Assembly: GCA_028692535.1 (NCBI GenBank)
Contig: JAQUXD010000003.1
Location: 1-43,639, forward strand
Source of the DNA: Eubacteriales bacterium
Lineage (GTDB): Bacteria; Bacillota; Clostridia; Peptostreptococcales; Anaerovoracaceae
Direction of reading: 5' to 3'
DNA: 43,639 nt
In this document: positions 34,701-41,782 of the stretch, piece by piece
Position numbering within the stretch: position 1 is the stretch's first letter
Layout of the letters: each line of letters starts with the position of its first letter
Made by a program: the position numbers and the translations under genes
Notes under the pieces: model-generated
What the model was told of the DNA's origin: nothing
Seen by the model: only the letters and a program-made list of their open reading frames with translations
Databases searched by the model: none

Positions 34701-35123
34701 CGCCCGTTCGTAGCCCATGCGGGACAAGCGTCTGAGAAGCGCCTCCCGGTCGATGGTGGTCGAAAGAGAAAGATGGATCCTTTCGCTGCGGTAGACTTCT
34801 TTCGGCGGCAGTTTCTTCAGCGCGCCCAGGATGGGCGTCACGACAACACAAGGATCCCCGGCGCTCAATTTTTCCAGGATCCGGAGACGGGCGGCCAGTT
34901 CCGTAGGGCTTTTTGCTTCGTAGCGCAAAGCGCCCGGTTCCATGTCGGGCCATACGTACACCGGCACAGACGCAAAAAAGGACAGGTCTTGCGCCAATCG
35001 CTTCGCCCGGTTTTCTGACGGTGTAACGATCAGGCTCTGTCCTTGCTTCCCATCGGCCAAACGGGCTGCTGTCAGTGCGATTCTCGTATCGGAAATACCC
35101 GATAGATTGATGATTCTTCCCAT
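31704..35123 (-). CDS. mfd: Transcription-repair coupling factor
   Basis: This 1139-residue ATP-dependent translocase removes RNA polymerase stalled at lesions and recruits UvrA. I use ATG 35123 (MGRIINLSG), 2 nt after the pth stop; a start 21 codons earlier would run into pth. In order: a UvrB-like region (about 30-330), and the RNA-polymerase interaction domain with ENHGIGQFTGVEKLEIQGG and VLYIPVDQMGSIQKYVG. Walker A is GDVGYGKTEVAARAIFKC near 615, DEEQRFG near 719, then SATPIPRTLHLSLIG, IESGLDIPNANTIII and QLRGRVGRS. The C-terminal UvrA-autoinhibition domain follows. All motifs are intact. The window thus encodes Mfd, UvrA and UvrB, but no UvrC. Confidence 0.98.
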   Translation of the reverse strand: MGRIINLSGISDTRIALTAARLADGKQGQSLIVTPSENRAKRLAQDLSFFASVPVYVWPDMEPGALRYEAKSPTELAARLRILEKLSAGDPCVVVTPILGALKKLPPKEVYRSERIHLSLSTTIDREALLRRLSRMGYERADIVESPGQFAARGDIVDVFPPGREDPFRIELFDEDVDSLRLFDAQTQRSLQNVERIELFPAQLLIGQDQVFEAAVKRVRQAYQNALPRQSDPEAVRRLKERRDHLIDCIEEGVNLQYLEHYISYFYQEPHHLWEYLPDPGFVMFDDPVRIREVFDFYEKESEESRRLILERGEGTLEDFHSLPESKDHLALTAMSAVCDVYYCTPFTQQIPGVERLDEIRALSVRQAPSFNGHMELLDTELSRFVDRGYDVTVVCSSSERLANMKEFLDRSGLLARVTLRQGDLSRGFEYTDEKILYISEADIFPHTKQRRRQHREKGQEIRTFSDIQKGDYVVHENHGIGQFTGVEKLEIQGGIRDYLKIRYAGEDVLYIPVDQMGSIQKYVGSDSFTPHIHRLSGGEWHRVKARAREAIAEMAAEFLELAAKREQAPGYAFGADSAWQREFEDAFEFEETADQLNAAAEIKQDMQSDKAMDRLLCGDVGYGKTEVAARAIFKCLEHGKQAVILAPTTLLANQHYHTLTQRFSAYPFRVEMLSRFRNEKQQDKIIEQVETGEIDLLIGTHRILSGDVVFKDLGLLVVDEEQRFGVQHKEVIKKLKESVDVLTLSATPIPRTLHLSLIGVRNMSVIEEPPEDRYPVQTYVMEQDDLLLRDVIRREMGRGGQVYVVYNRVRGIRKIAAQFGEWVPEARIAVGHGQMGERELEDVMIGFVDREYDVLVSTTIIESGLDIPNANTIIIMDADRLGLSQLYQLRGRVGRSNRMAYAYLVYRKDKVLSEIAEKRLRAIREFTEFGAGFHVAMRDLELRGAGNILGTEQSGHMLSIGYEMYCKLVEEVVNELQGKTVPDSGPKADTSIELSIPAYLPETYISDELTRLSVYKRIALIRNLQDRSDMLDELLDRFGDLPKEAENLLDVALIRSMASALGIGRIILQHKNLVFQFEAENVLSPEILSSLLDAFGPGLTIFGGVEPRLSILRRKEPVIAQTLDLLERMAAAPEKEND

Positions 35124-35125
35124 AG

Positions 35126-35731
35126 TTACGCTTCCGGTGATTCCTTTTCCCGATTTTCTCTGGCTTCCGGAGCACTGCCGCTCCACTGGCGCATCGCCTC
35201 GTCGATCCCTTGCCGAATAAACACCTCTCCGGCCCGTGCGGCCCGGGATACGGCCTGAGCAAGCAAAGGCTTTTCCTGCTGCGTATAATTCATCAGCACA
35301 TATTTTTCCAAAGGGATACAGCCGCTGTTTCCGATGCCGATACGGATGCGGGGAAAATCATCCCTGCCCAACTGAAAAATCACCGACCGCATTCCGTTAT
35401 GGGTGCCGGCGCTGCCGCTTCTGCGAATGCGAATCTCGCCCACAGGCAGGTCGATATCATCATAGATCACGAGAAGATCCTCCGGTTCCGCCTTGTAATA
35501 CTCCATCAGGGGCCGGATCGATTCACCGCTCAGGTTCATGTAGGTCTGAGGTTTGACCAGGATCACTTTCTCTCCGTCCAGAAATCCTTCGCCCAGAAGC
35601 GCTTTGTGTTTGATTTTTTTGATGGGGATCCCCAGATGCTCCGAAAGAAGATCCAGTGTCAGAAATCCCATGTTATGACGGGTTTGTTCGTATTCCCGTC
35701 CCGGGTTCCCCAATCCGCAGATGATAACCAT
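35126..35731 (-). CDS. pth: Peptidyl-tRNA hydrolase
   Basis: This 201-residue cytoplasmic enzyme frees tRNA from prematurely released peptidyl-tRNA. The start at 35731 (MVIICGLGNPGREYEQTRHN) is set by GGAAGG 4 nt upstream and by the family N-terminus; a longer frame adds 10 residues without support. Catalytic His19 and Asn9 are present. VKPQTYMNLSGESI, YDDIDLPVGEIRIR and GSAGTHNGMRSV follow. It corresponds to spoVC in B. subtilis and lies between prs (48-nt gap containing a hairpin) and mfd (2-nt gap). The intervening ctc (ribosomal L25-type) and fin genes of Bacillus are absent. Confidence 0.97.
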   Translation of the reverse strand: MVIICGLGNPGREYEQTRHNMGFLTLDLLSEHLGIPIKKIKHKALLGEGFLDGEKVILVKPQTYMNLSGESIRPLMEYYKAEPEDLLVIYDDIDLPVGEIRIRRSGSAGTHNGMRSVIFQLGRDDFPRIRIGIGNSGCIPLEKYVLMNYTQQEKPLLAQAVSRAARAGEVFIRQGIDEAMRQWSGSAPEARENREKESPEA

Positions 35732-35749
35732 TTTGCCTTCCGTTAAATC

Positions 35750-35771
35750 CGGCGGCTCCAAAGAGCCGCCG
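35750..35771 (-). other. Intercistronic hairpin between prs and pth
   Basis: CGGCGGCTC and GAGCCGCCG form a perfect 9-bp stem with a 4-nt loop (35759-35762). On the minus strand it is followed by GATTTAACGG, so there is no proper T-run. It starts 8 nt past the prs stop. It may stabilise the prs message or attenuate the downstream genes. Confidence 0.55.
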
Positions 35772-35779
35772 CAAGCTGT

Positions 35780-36733
35780 TTATTCATCGAACAGTCGACT
35801 GATCGAGTCGTTGGTGAATATTCGTATCATCGCTTCGGCAAAGAGCGGCGCTACCGATAGTACCTTGATCTTGCTGAGCATCTTTTCCGGAGGAATGGGA
35901 ATGGTGTTCAGCAGGATCATCTCCTTGATGACGGATGCTTCGATCCGTTCCAGCGCAGGTCCGGATAGAATGGGATGTGTCGCTGCCGCATAGACATCCT
36001 TTGCGCCCATGGCGACCATGGCGTTGGCCGCGTTGCAGATCGTTCCGGCAGTATCGATCATATCATCCACAAGAATACAGTTCTTGCCTTCGATATCTCC
36101 GATGATGTTCATGATCTCCGACACGTTGGCTTTAGGTCTGCGCTTGTCGATGATCGCGATGGGTACATCAAACGGGTGCGCCATGCTGCGGGCCCTGGAA
36201 ACACTCCCGTGATCCGGGGACACGATCACCAGATCATCCAAGTCTTTCTCTCTGAAATACTTGACCAGGATCGGCATTCCTTTCAGGTGGTCCACCGGGA
36301 TGTTGAAGTATCCCTGGATTTGCGAAGCGTGGAGGTCCATGGTGACCACACGATCTGCGCCGGCCGTGCTGATGATATCCGCTACCAGCTTGGCCGTGAT
36401 CGGATCTCTCGCTTTTGCTTTACGATCCTGCCTGGCATAACCGTAATAGGGAACCACCGCGTTGATCCGTCCTGCGGAAGCACGCTTCACCGCATCGATC
36501 ATGATACAGAGTTCCATGAGATTGTCGTTGACCGGGTCGCAGGTCGGCTGAATGATGTAAGTATCCAGGCCCCGAACCGTTTCCCAGAGACTAACGGAGA
36601 CTTCTCCATCGCTGAATTTGCTTACTGTCGCCTTTCCCAGGGTCCTTCCCATGATTCCTGCTATTTCTTCTGCCAGCTCGGGATGTGCGTTCCCTGCGAA
36701 AATCTTGTAGTCGGCAAATACTCCGCTTTTCAT
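35780..36733 (-). CDS. prs: Ribose-phosphate pyrophosphokinase (PRPP synthetase)
   Basis: This 317-residue enzyme makes PRPP from ribose 5-phosphate and ATP, supplying Xpt, PncB and purine synthesis. I set the start at 36733 (MKSGVFADYKIFAGN), giving the family length; a start 10 codons earlier is possible. VPYYGYARQDRKAKARDPIT, the DLHASQIQGYFNIPVDHL flexible-loop segment, VSPDHGSVSRARSMAH and the PRPP motif CILVDDMIDTAGTICNAA are all present. It follows the glmU-like gene by 47 nt, as in the gcaD-prs pair of B. subtilis. PurR, which senses PRPP in Bacillus, is encoded just upstream. Confidence 0.97.
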   Translation of the reverse strand: MKSGVFADYKIFAGNAHPELAEEIAGIMGRTLGKATVSKFSDGEVSVSLWETVRGLDTYIIQPTCDPVNDNLMELCIMIDAVKRASAGRINAVVPYYGYARQDRKAKARDPITAKLVADIISTAGADRVVTMDLHASQIQGYFNIPVDHLKGMPILVKYFREKDLDDLVIVSPDHGSVSRARSMAHPFDVPIAIIDKRRPKANVSEIMNIIGDIEGKNCILVDDMIDTAGTICNAANAMVAMGAKDVYAAATHPILSGPALERIEASVIKEMILLNTIPIPPEKMLSKIKVLSVAPLFAEAMIRIFTNDSISRLFDE

Positions 36734-36780
36734 TTTTCTCTTTTTCCTCCGTTTTTCATTCACTCAGTTTTCTGTGACGG

Positions 36781-37512
36781 CTATTTTTTTTTCTTGTCCA
36801 GCAGGCCGCGCTTCTCGACCCAGCCGGGCACGTTTTCCTGACGGGCGCGTGCTACTGCCAGCGCGCCGGCGGGCACGTCTTTTGTCAGCGTGCTTCCGGC
36901 TGCCACATAAGCCTTTTCTCCCACGTTGATCGGAGAAATCAAGTTGGTGTTGCATCCGATAAAGGCCCGATCCGCCACAGCGGAACGGTGTTTGGTACTG
37001 CCGTCGTAATTCACGAAAACAACCCCGCAGCCCAAATTGATATTCTGTCCGAGATCCGCATCGCCCACATAGGTAAGGTGCGGCACTTTGGTTCCGTCGC
37101 CGATGACGGAGTTCTTGATTTCCACAAAGTCGCCGATCTTGACATTGTCACCGATTCTGCTGTCGGGGCGCAGATAAGCAAAGGGTCCGATCTTGCATTC
37201 GTTTCCGATCTCGCTTTCCACGATTTGAGAAGCCTGGATTTCCACGCCGTTTCCGATGACGCTGTCCACGATTCTGGTATTGGCGCCGATGATGCAATCG
37301 TTTCCGACAACCGTTTTTCCAGATAAAAGAACACCCGGATAAACGATGGTCCCCCCGCCGATGGTGACAGTATCGTCTATGTAGGTGTTTTCAGGATCGA
37401 TGAACTCCACGCCGTTTTGCACGTGCTCAAACACAATGACCAGTCTGCGTTCCCGCTTATTCTCGCATTCCGCCTTGAAGTCTTCCATGGTAATGTTTTC
37501 TCGTTTTTTCAT
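36781..37512 (-). CDS. glmU: GlmU acetyltransferase domain protein lacking the uridylyltransferase domain
   Basis: At 243 residues this is about half the length of normal GlmU (about 455). After a short helical lead (1-28) it reads [19 protein letters not shown], the start of the GlmU left-handed beta-helix. Hexapeptide repeats (IGxxxx) run to about residue 210. Acetyltransferase active-site residues are kept: R115 (YLRPDS), K133 (EIKNS), H145 and Y148 (VPHLTYVGD), N168 (VNYDG), K174 (STKHRS). The N-terminal nucleotidyltransferase with its glycine-rich loop is absent, and GGAGG 6 nt upstream marks a genuine start. It should make GlcNAc-1-phosphate from GlcN-1-phosphate; UDP transfer must be encoded elsewhere. 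It lies at the canonical glmU position between spoVG and prs. Confidence 0.88.
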   Translation of the reverse strand: MKKRENITMEDFKAECENKRERRLVIVFEHVQNGVEFIDPENTYIDDTVTIGGGTIVYPGVLLSGKTVVGNDCIIGANTRIVDSVIGNGVEIQASQIVESEIGNECKIGPFAYLRPDSRIGDNVKIGDFVEIKNSVIGDGTKVPHLTYVGDADLGQNINLGCGVVFVNYDGSTKHRSAVADRAFIGCNTNLISPINVGEKAYVAAGSTLTKDVPAGALAVARARQENVPGWVEKRGLLDKKKK

Positions 37513-37544
37513 TACGTGCCTCCGTTTCTGAAACAGACACTAAG

Positions 37545-37573
37545 AGTATAGCATCCTTTGTCTACCAACGCAA
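37545..37573 (-). promoter_or_regulatory. Probable promoter of glmU-prs
   Basis: On the minus strand TTGCGT (37573-37568), a 17-nt spacer and TATACT (37550-37545) lie in the 116-nt gap after spoVG. The start would be near 37538, only about 26 nt before glmU. Confidence 0.5.
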
Positions 37574-37628
37574 AGAAAAACGACATCCCAATGTATCGCT
37601 GAGCTGCCGTTCGTCTTTGTGCTCTGAA

Positions 37629-37910
37629 TTATTCCGAAGTTATTTCCGACGGGGGGGCCGCTTCGATCACTCTGTACTTCTCGAAGATCGCATCGGAAAT
37701 TTTCTTCCGCGTTTCTGCCAGCAGCGGATGCGCTACATCCTTGAATGTATCCCCCACTCTCTTGCTGGGCATCGCAACGAAGTACCCTTTTTCTCCCTCG
37801 ACGATTTTGATGTCATGCACTACGAATTCATCGTCGAAGGTGACGGAGGCAACAGCTTTCATCCTGCCGCCGTTGTCCATCGTGCGTATTCTTACATCGG
37901 TAATATCCAT
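37629..37910 (-). CDS. spoVG: SpoVG-type RNA-binding regulator
   Basis: This 93-residue protein begins MDITDVRIRTMDNGGRMKAV and contains VHDIKIVEGEKGYFVAMPSK near the middle, the SpoVG hallmark. SpoVG proteins bind RNA and DNA and influence septation, virulence and metabolism; the gene is conserved in many non-sporulating bacteria, so its presence does not prove sporulation. I choose the start at 37910. GAGGTGG lies just upstream, and an earlier in-frame ATG at 37973 falls inside the -10 box of the gene's own promoter. It sits 130 nt downstream of purR and 116 nt upstream of glmU, matching the B. subtilis order. Confidence 0.95.
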   Translation of the reverse strand: MDITDVRIRTMDNGGRMKAVASVTFDDEFVVHDIKIVEGEKGYFVAMPSKRVGDTFKDVAHPLLAETRKKISDAIFEKYRVIEAAPPSEITSE

Positions 37911-37971
37911 ACACACACCACCTCTCTGCAAGTCCAAAGCTTTACCGCTATGGGCGGTTACGGGTACTTTC

Positions 37972-37999
37972 ATTATATATCGATTTATAGAATATTCAA
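37972..37999 (-). promoter_or_regulatory. Promoter of spoVG
   Basis: On the minus strand TTGAAT (37999-37994), a 16-nt spacer and a perfect TATAAT (37977-37972) predict a start near 37965 and a 55-nt leader. Directly upstream is the 12-bp palindrome GTAAATATTTAC (38001-38012), a possible operator. The sigma-H-like elements of Bacillus spoVG are not present at proper spacing. Confidence 0.7.
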
Positions 38000-38040
38000 G
38001 GTAAATATTTACATTTTTAGAAATCTTTCGGATTTACCGC

Positions 38041-38880
38041 TCAAACCGGTGTTTTCTCCCGAAACCAATCCTTTTCGATCTTCGGGTTCAGCCGAACGCC
38101 CGCCACTCCGTCGTTCTTTTCGTCCAAATCCAGCAGCAACAAGGGAAAGTAGTCGCCGATTTTCTTGCGGTGGTCCGATTCGGCAACAATCATCACGCCG
38201 ATGCCCACGGCATGGGCGTCGAATTCGCGCAGCATGTCCTGAATGCCTTTAATACTGCCGCCGCCACGCATAAAATCATCGATGATCAGCGCCTTTGCCC
38301 CCGGTTGGATGGCTCTCTTTGCCAAAGACATCTTCTGGATCCGATCGGCGGATCCGGAAAAATAGTTGATGCTCACCGTGGATCCCTCGGAAATCTTGCT
38401 TTCCCGGCGGAGCACGATCAGCGGAAGGCGCAACAGCTCCGCCGTAAAAGCGGCAATTGCAATGCCCTTTGTTTCCACCGTAACCACACAGGTTGCCTCC
38501 GATTCCGCGAAATGCCGCGCAAAAATCTCAGCGACGCCCCGGGCAATGTGGGGGTCGAACATGATGTCCGATGTATACAGGAAGCCGCTTCCCAGCACCC
38601 GGTCCGTTTCCAGGAACCGCCGCCGGATCTCCCGCAGCGTTTCCAGTGCTTTTTCTCCGGAAATGTGGGGCACATAGCGGACTCCGCCCCGGGCGCCTGT
38701 CGTTGTGGCCACCCTCCCGTAGCCGCCTTCGTCCACGGACTCCCGAATCGTCTTCATGTCTTGGCTGACACTGGATTTTGCACAGTCAAACAATGCGGCA
38801 AAATAGCCCAGAGAAAAATCTTTGTTGGGGTTTTTCGTCAGTATTTGAAGGATTCTGCAGATCCGCTCCGTTCGTTTCAT
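38041..38880 (-). CDS. purR: Pur operon repressor
   Basis: This 279-residue DNA-binding regulator senses PRPP in Bacillota. An N-terminal winged helix (about 1-75: KRTERICRILQILTKNPNKD, then LFDCAKSSVSQDMKTIRESV) is followed by a phosphoribosyltransferase-like domain. The latter contains the PRPP motif ALIIDDFMRGGGSIKG (197-212) and ETKGIAIAAFTAELL. PRPP binding releases PurR from PurBox DNA. Its start overlaps the murC stop by 4 nt, so it is coupled to cell-wall synthesis genes, an arrangement I recall from other Clostridia. The RidA-type gene yabJ, which follows purR in Bacillus, is missing. Likely targets in the window include xpt-nup. Confidence 0.96.
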   Translation of the reverse strand: MKRTERICRILQILTKNPNKDFSLGYFAALFDCAKSSVSQDMKTIRESVDEGGYGRVATTTGARGGVRYVPHISGEKALETLREIRRRFLETDRVLGSGFLYTSDIMFDPHIARGVAEIFARHFAESEATCVVTVETKGIAIAAFTAELLRLPLIVLRRESKISEGSTVSINYFSGSADRIQKMSLAKRAIQPGAKALIIDDFMRGGGSIKGIQDMLREFDAHAVGIGVMIVAESDHRKKIGDYFPLLLLDLDEKNDGVAGVRLNPKIEKDWFREKTPV

Positions 38881-40262
38881 TTTTGATCCGATCCCAATAT
38901 GATCTCTCCGACTCTGTATATGTCGCCTGCTCCCATGGTCATCACCATGTCGCCGTCCTCTGCTCTTTGAGATACAAAAGCAGCCATCTCCTGAAAGTCC
39001 GGAATGAAGAACACATCCTTTTCCGGGTGCATTTCTTTGATCTTGTCCGCCAAAGATTCCGCGCTGATCTGGTAGATATTCTTCTCCCGCGCTGCGTAGA
39101 TCTCTGCCAGAACCACCGCATCGGCAGCGCTGAGCGCTTCGGCAAACTCATTGAAAAGCGCTCTTGTCCGCGTATAGGTATGAGGCTGAAACAGGCACCA
39201 CAACCGCCGGTGGGGCACGTTTTGCGCTGCGGCCAGCGTGGCCCGTATCTCCGTGGGATGATGGGCATAGTCGTCCACGACGGTCACGCCGCCGGAGGTG
39301 ATGCCTTGAACGTCGAACCGGCGCCGCGTTCCCGTAAAAGTTTGAAGCGTTTCTTTCATATGCACCGGGGACACGCCCAGTTCGCAGCAGGTCGCAATGG
39401 CGGCAAGACTGTTGGCAACATTGTGCTCTCCGGGTACCGCCAGTTGGAGTGTATCCTGAAAAATGCCGTTCTGATACAGATCATAGGCCGGACAGCCTTT
39501 GCTGTCGAATCGGATATTTTTCGCGCAGAAGTCACTGGTCTCGTTAAAGCCGAAGCGGACCACCTTGCAGGGAAGGTCATGAACGGCCGCTTTGACAAAC
39601 GGATTGGCGTCGAAAGCCACGACGGTCCCTTCCTGCGGCACCAGCTCGGCGAAGGCCGTGAAAGAATCGGCGATGTGCTCAATGTCGCGAAAGTAGTCCA
39701 GGTGGTCCGAGTCGATGTTCAATATGACCTCGATCCGGGGCTTCAGGCTCAAGAAGCTGTCCATGTATTCACAGGCTTCCGTCACGAAGTACGCGCTGTT
39801 GCCCACTTTCACATTGCCCTTCAACTCGCTCAGGATGCCGCCCACAAGGATCGTGGGAGACAAGCCGGCGTTTTCGAGGATCAGGGAGATCATCGACGTG
39901 GTGGTCGTCTTTCCGTGGGTCCCGGATACGGCCACCGAAAGCGCATAGTCGGCCATGACGGCGCCCAGGGCTTCCGCCCGGCTCATCACGGCAATCCCTC
40001 TTTCTTTTGCGGCAGTCCATTCCGGATTTTCAGCGGATACCGCTGCGGAGTAAATCAGCAGATCCGTATCCTTCAGATTGGAAGCGTCATGACGGATATA
40101 CACCTGCGCGCCCAGAGATTCCAAATGCTTCGTCACGTCGCTTTCCTTGATGTCCGAGCCGGACACGGCGTAGCCCCGGCTCAATAGGATCTCGGCGATG
40201 GCCGACAGGCCGATGCCGCCGATGCCGACGCAATGGATGTGTTTGTATGAATTCAGGTTCAT
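38877..40262 (-). CDS. murC: UDP-N-acetylmuramate--L-alanine ligase
   Basis: This 461-residue cytoplasmic enzyme adds L-alanine to UDP-MurNAc with ATP in peptidoglycan synthesis. HCVGIGGIGLSAIAEILLSR (10-29) is the UDP-binding Rossmann start, SGTHGKTTTTSMI (113-125) the P-loop, and VDDYAHHPTEIRATL the C-terminal Mur ligase motif. Length is standard. AAGGAAG lies before the start. It follows thrC by 11 nt and overlaps purR by 4 nt. Together with GlmU and the MurJ-like flippase it makes the surrounding region rich in wall-precursor genes. Confidence 0.97.
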   Translation of the reverse strand: MNLNSYKHIHCVGIGGIGLSAIAEILLSRGYAVSGSDIKESDVTKHLESLGAQVYIRHDASNLKDTDLLIYSAAVSAENPEWTAAKERGIAVMSRAEALGAVMADYALSVAVSGTHGKTTTTSMISLILENAGLSPTILVGGILSELKGNVKVGNSAYFVTEACEYMDSFLSLKPRIEVILNIDSDHLDYFRDIEHIADSFTAFAELVPQEGTVVAFDANPFVKAAVHDLPCKVVRFGFNETSDFCAKNIRFDSKGCPAYDLYQNGIFQDTLQLAVPGEHNVANSLAAIATCCELGVSPVHMKETLQTFTGTRRRFDVQGITSGGVTVVDDYAHHPTEIRATLAAAQNVPHRRLWCLFQPHTYTRTRALFNEFAEALSAADAVVLAEIYAAREKNIYQISAESLADKIKEMHPEKDVFFIPDFQEMAAFVSQRAEDGDMVMTMGAGDIYRVGEIILGSDQK

Positions 40263-40273
40263 TCTGCTTCCTT

Positions 40274-41749
40274 CTACTTCAATGTATGCATAACGGTATC
40301 GGACATGGCTTCGGGGGCAACGGTACGCGTGTGCCGGACCGGACGTTCTTTCAAGTTTTGCAGGCCTGCGGGGACGGGCACGCCCGTCTTTTCCGCCAGC
40401 TGCAGGATGGCGGAAAATTCATCCTCCGCCACGGGCAGGCCCAGAGCCCGGCTTACGCTGCCCGCAAACTTGTAGGGGCTGGCCGTGGCGGTGATGACCG
40501 CAGGCGTATCGTCCCCCGTTTCCGCCAAATAGTCCTGATAGACTTTGTATGCGGCCGCCGTGTGGGTATCCATCAGATAGCCCTGCTCCCGGTAAAAGGA
40601 CCCGATGGCCGCCTCGATCTCTTCTTCTGTGGCAAACCCCCCATAGAACCGGTTCAAACCTTCTTTCGTCTTTCCGCCCACCTGATAGCGCTGCTCATTC
40701 TGCAGCGCCTGCATCCAGGCATCCACCGCAGCGCCGTCTTCGCCGGAAAGATCGTAGAGCAGCCTTTCCAGATTGCTGGATACGATAATATCCATCGAAG
40801 GCGCATTGGTCGTATACAGCGGACGGCGAGCGTCGTACACGCCGGTCCGGAAAAAGTCCGAAAGCACATTGTTGCGGTTGGAAGCACACAGGTAGCGACG
40901 GACGGGAACACCCATCTTCTCTGCATAGTATCCGGACAACAAGTTGCCGAAATTGCCCGAAGGCACCACGAGATTCACAGGGTCCCCGGCTTTGACTGCG
41001 CCGCTTTCCACCATACGGGCATAGGCCCAGACATAATAAGCGACCTGGGGGAGAAGGCGTCCGATGTTGATGGAATTGGCCGCCGTCAGCTTATATCCCT
41101 TCGCCAAAGCCTCCGCCGCAAAATTTTCGTCGTTCAGGATCTGCTTGACACCCCGCTGGGCATCATCGAAATTGCCCTCGATCCCCGCCACATGGGTGTT
41201 GCTTCCTTCTGCGGTCCGCATCTGCTGCTTTTGGACCGGGCTGACCCCTTCTTCCGGGAAAAAGACGATCACTTCGGTCCCGGGAACATCTTCAAAGCCT
41301 TTCAGTGCCGCAATACCGGTATCCCCGGAAGTGGCAGCCAGAATGGCGATCTTCTTGTCCTCTTTTTCCTTGCGGATCGATGCAGTGAGTAAATAGGGCA
41401 GCAAAGACAATGCCATATCTTTAAATGCCGCCGTTTTGCCGTGATAGAGCTCCAGAAAATGGACGTTGCCGGCCCGGACCAGCGGCGCGACCCGGGGATG
41501 CTCGAAAGTCTCTCCATAGGCCTTTCCTGTGTACTCTGCCAGCTCTTCCTGCGTAAAATCCGGCAAGAAGCAAGACAGGACAAGCTGTGCCACCTCTTTG
41601 TATTCCAGGCTTGCCAACTCCGTCCAGCTTTCTTTCAGTCGGGGAAAGCCCTCGGGCACATACAACCCCCGATCCTCGGCGATTCCTTTGATAATGGCCC
41701 GGGTTGCGCCGGTTTTCTCCGCCCGGCCTCTTGTGCTGATATATTTCAT
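40274..41749 (-). CDS. thrC: Threonine synthase
   Basis: This 491-residue PLP enzyme converts O-phosphohomoserine to threonine. It begins MKYISTRGRAEKTGATRAII, the long-form threonine synthase N-terminus. GKTAAFKDMALSLLPYLL carries the PLP lysine (K110), and LAATSGDTGIAALKGF binds the cofactor phosphate. VPSGNFGNLLSGYYAEKMG is also typical. No other threonine pathway gene is near: the neighbours are gltX (33-nt gap upstream) and murC (11-nt gap downstream), so it appears to be expressed from the gltX promoter. No T-box leader was seen. Confidence 0.96.
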   Translation of the reverse strand: MKYISTRGRAEKTGATRAIIKGIAEDRGLYVPEGFPRLKESWTELASLEYKEVAQLVLSCFLPDFTQEELAEYTGKAYGETFEHPRVAPLVRAGNVHFLELYHGKTAAFKDMALSLLPYLLTASIRKEKEDKKIAILAATSGDTGIAALKGFEDVPGTEVIVFFPEEGVSPVQKQQMRTAEGSNTHVAGIEGNFDDAQRGVKQILNDENFAAEALAKGYKLTAANSINIGRLLPQVAYYVWAYARMVESGAVKAGDPVNLVVPSGNFGNLLSGYYAEKMGVPVRRYLCASNRNNVLSDFFRTGVYDARRPLYTTNAPSMDIIVSSNLERLLYDLSGEDGAAVDAWMQALQNEQRYQVGGKTKEGLNRFYGGFATEEEIEAAIGSFYREQGYLMDTHTAAAYKVYQDYLAETGDDTPAVITATASPYKFAGSVSRALGLPVAEDEFSAILQLAEKTGVPVPAGLQNLKERPVRHTRTVAPEAMSDTVMHTLK

Positions 41750-41782
41750 ACGCGATGGTTCCTTTCGTTTCGGGATGCTTCT

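Noticed and set aside
37574-37628. Terminator after spoVG
   Set aside because: The possible stem (CGATACAT with ATGTCG) needs a 2-nt bulge and is weak, although TTTTTC follows; not enough to call.
38013-38040. Sigma-H promoter and a PurBox between purR and spoVG
   Set aside because: A partial sigma-H-like -35 exists, but the -10 element is about 23 nt away instead of 12-15. The PurBox-like AAATCCGAAAGAT matches only 11 of 13 and lacks the conserved CCGAAC.
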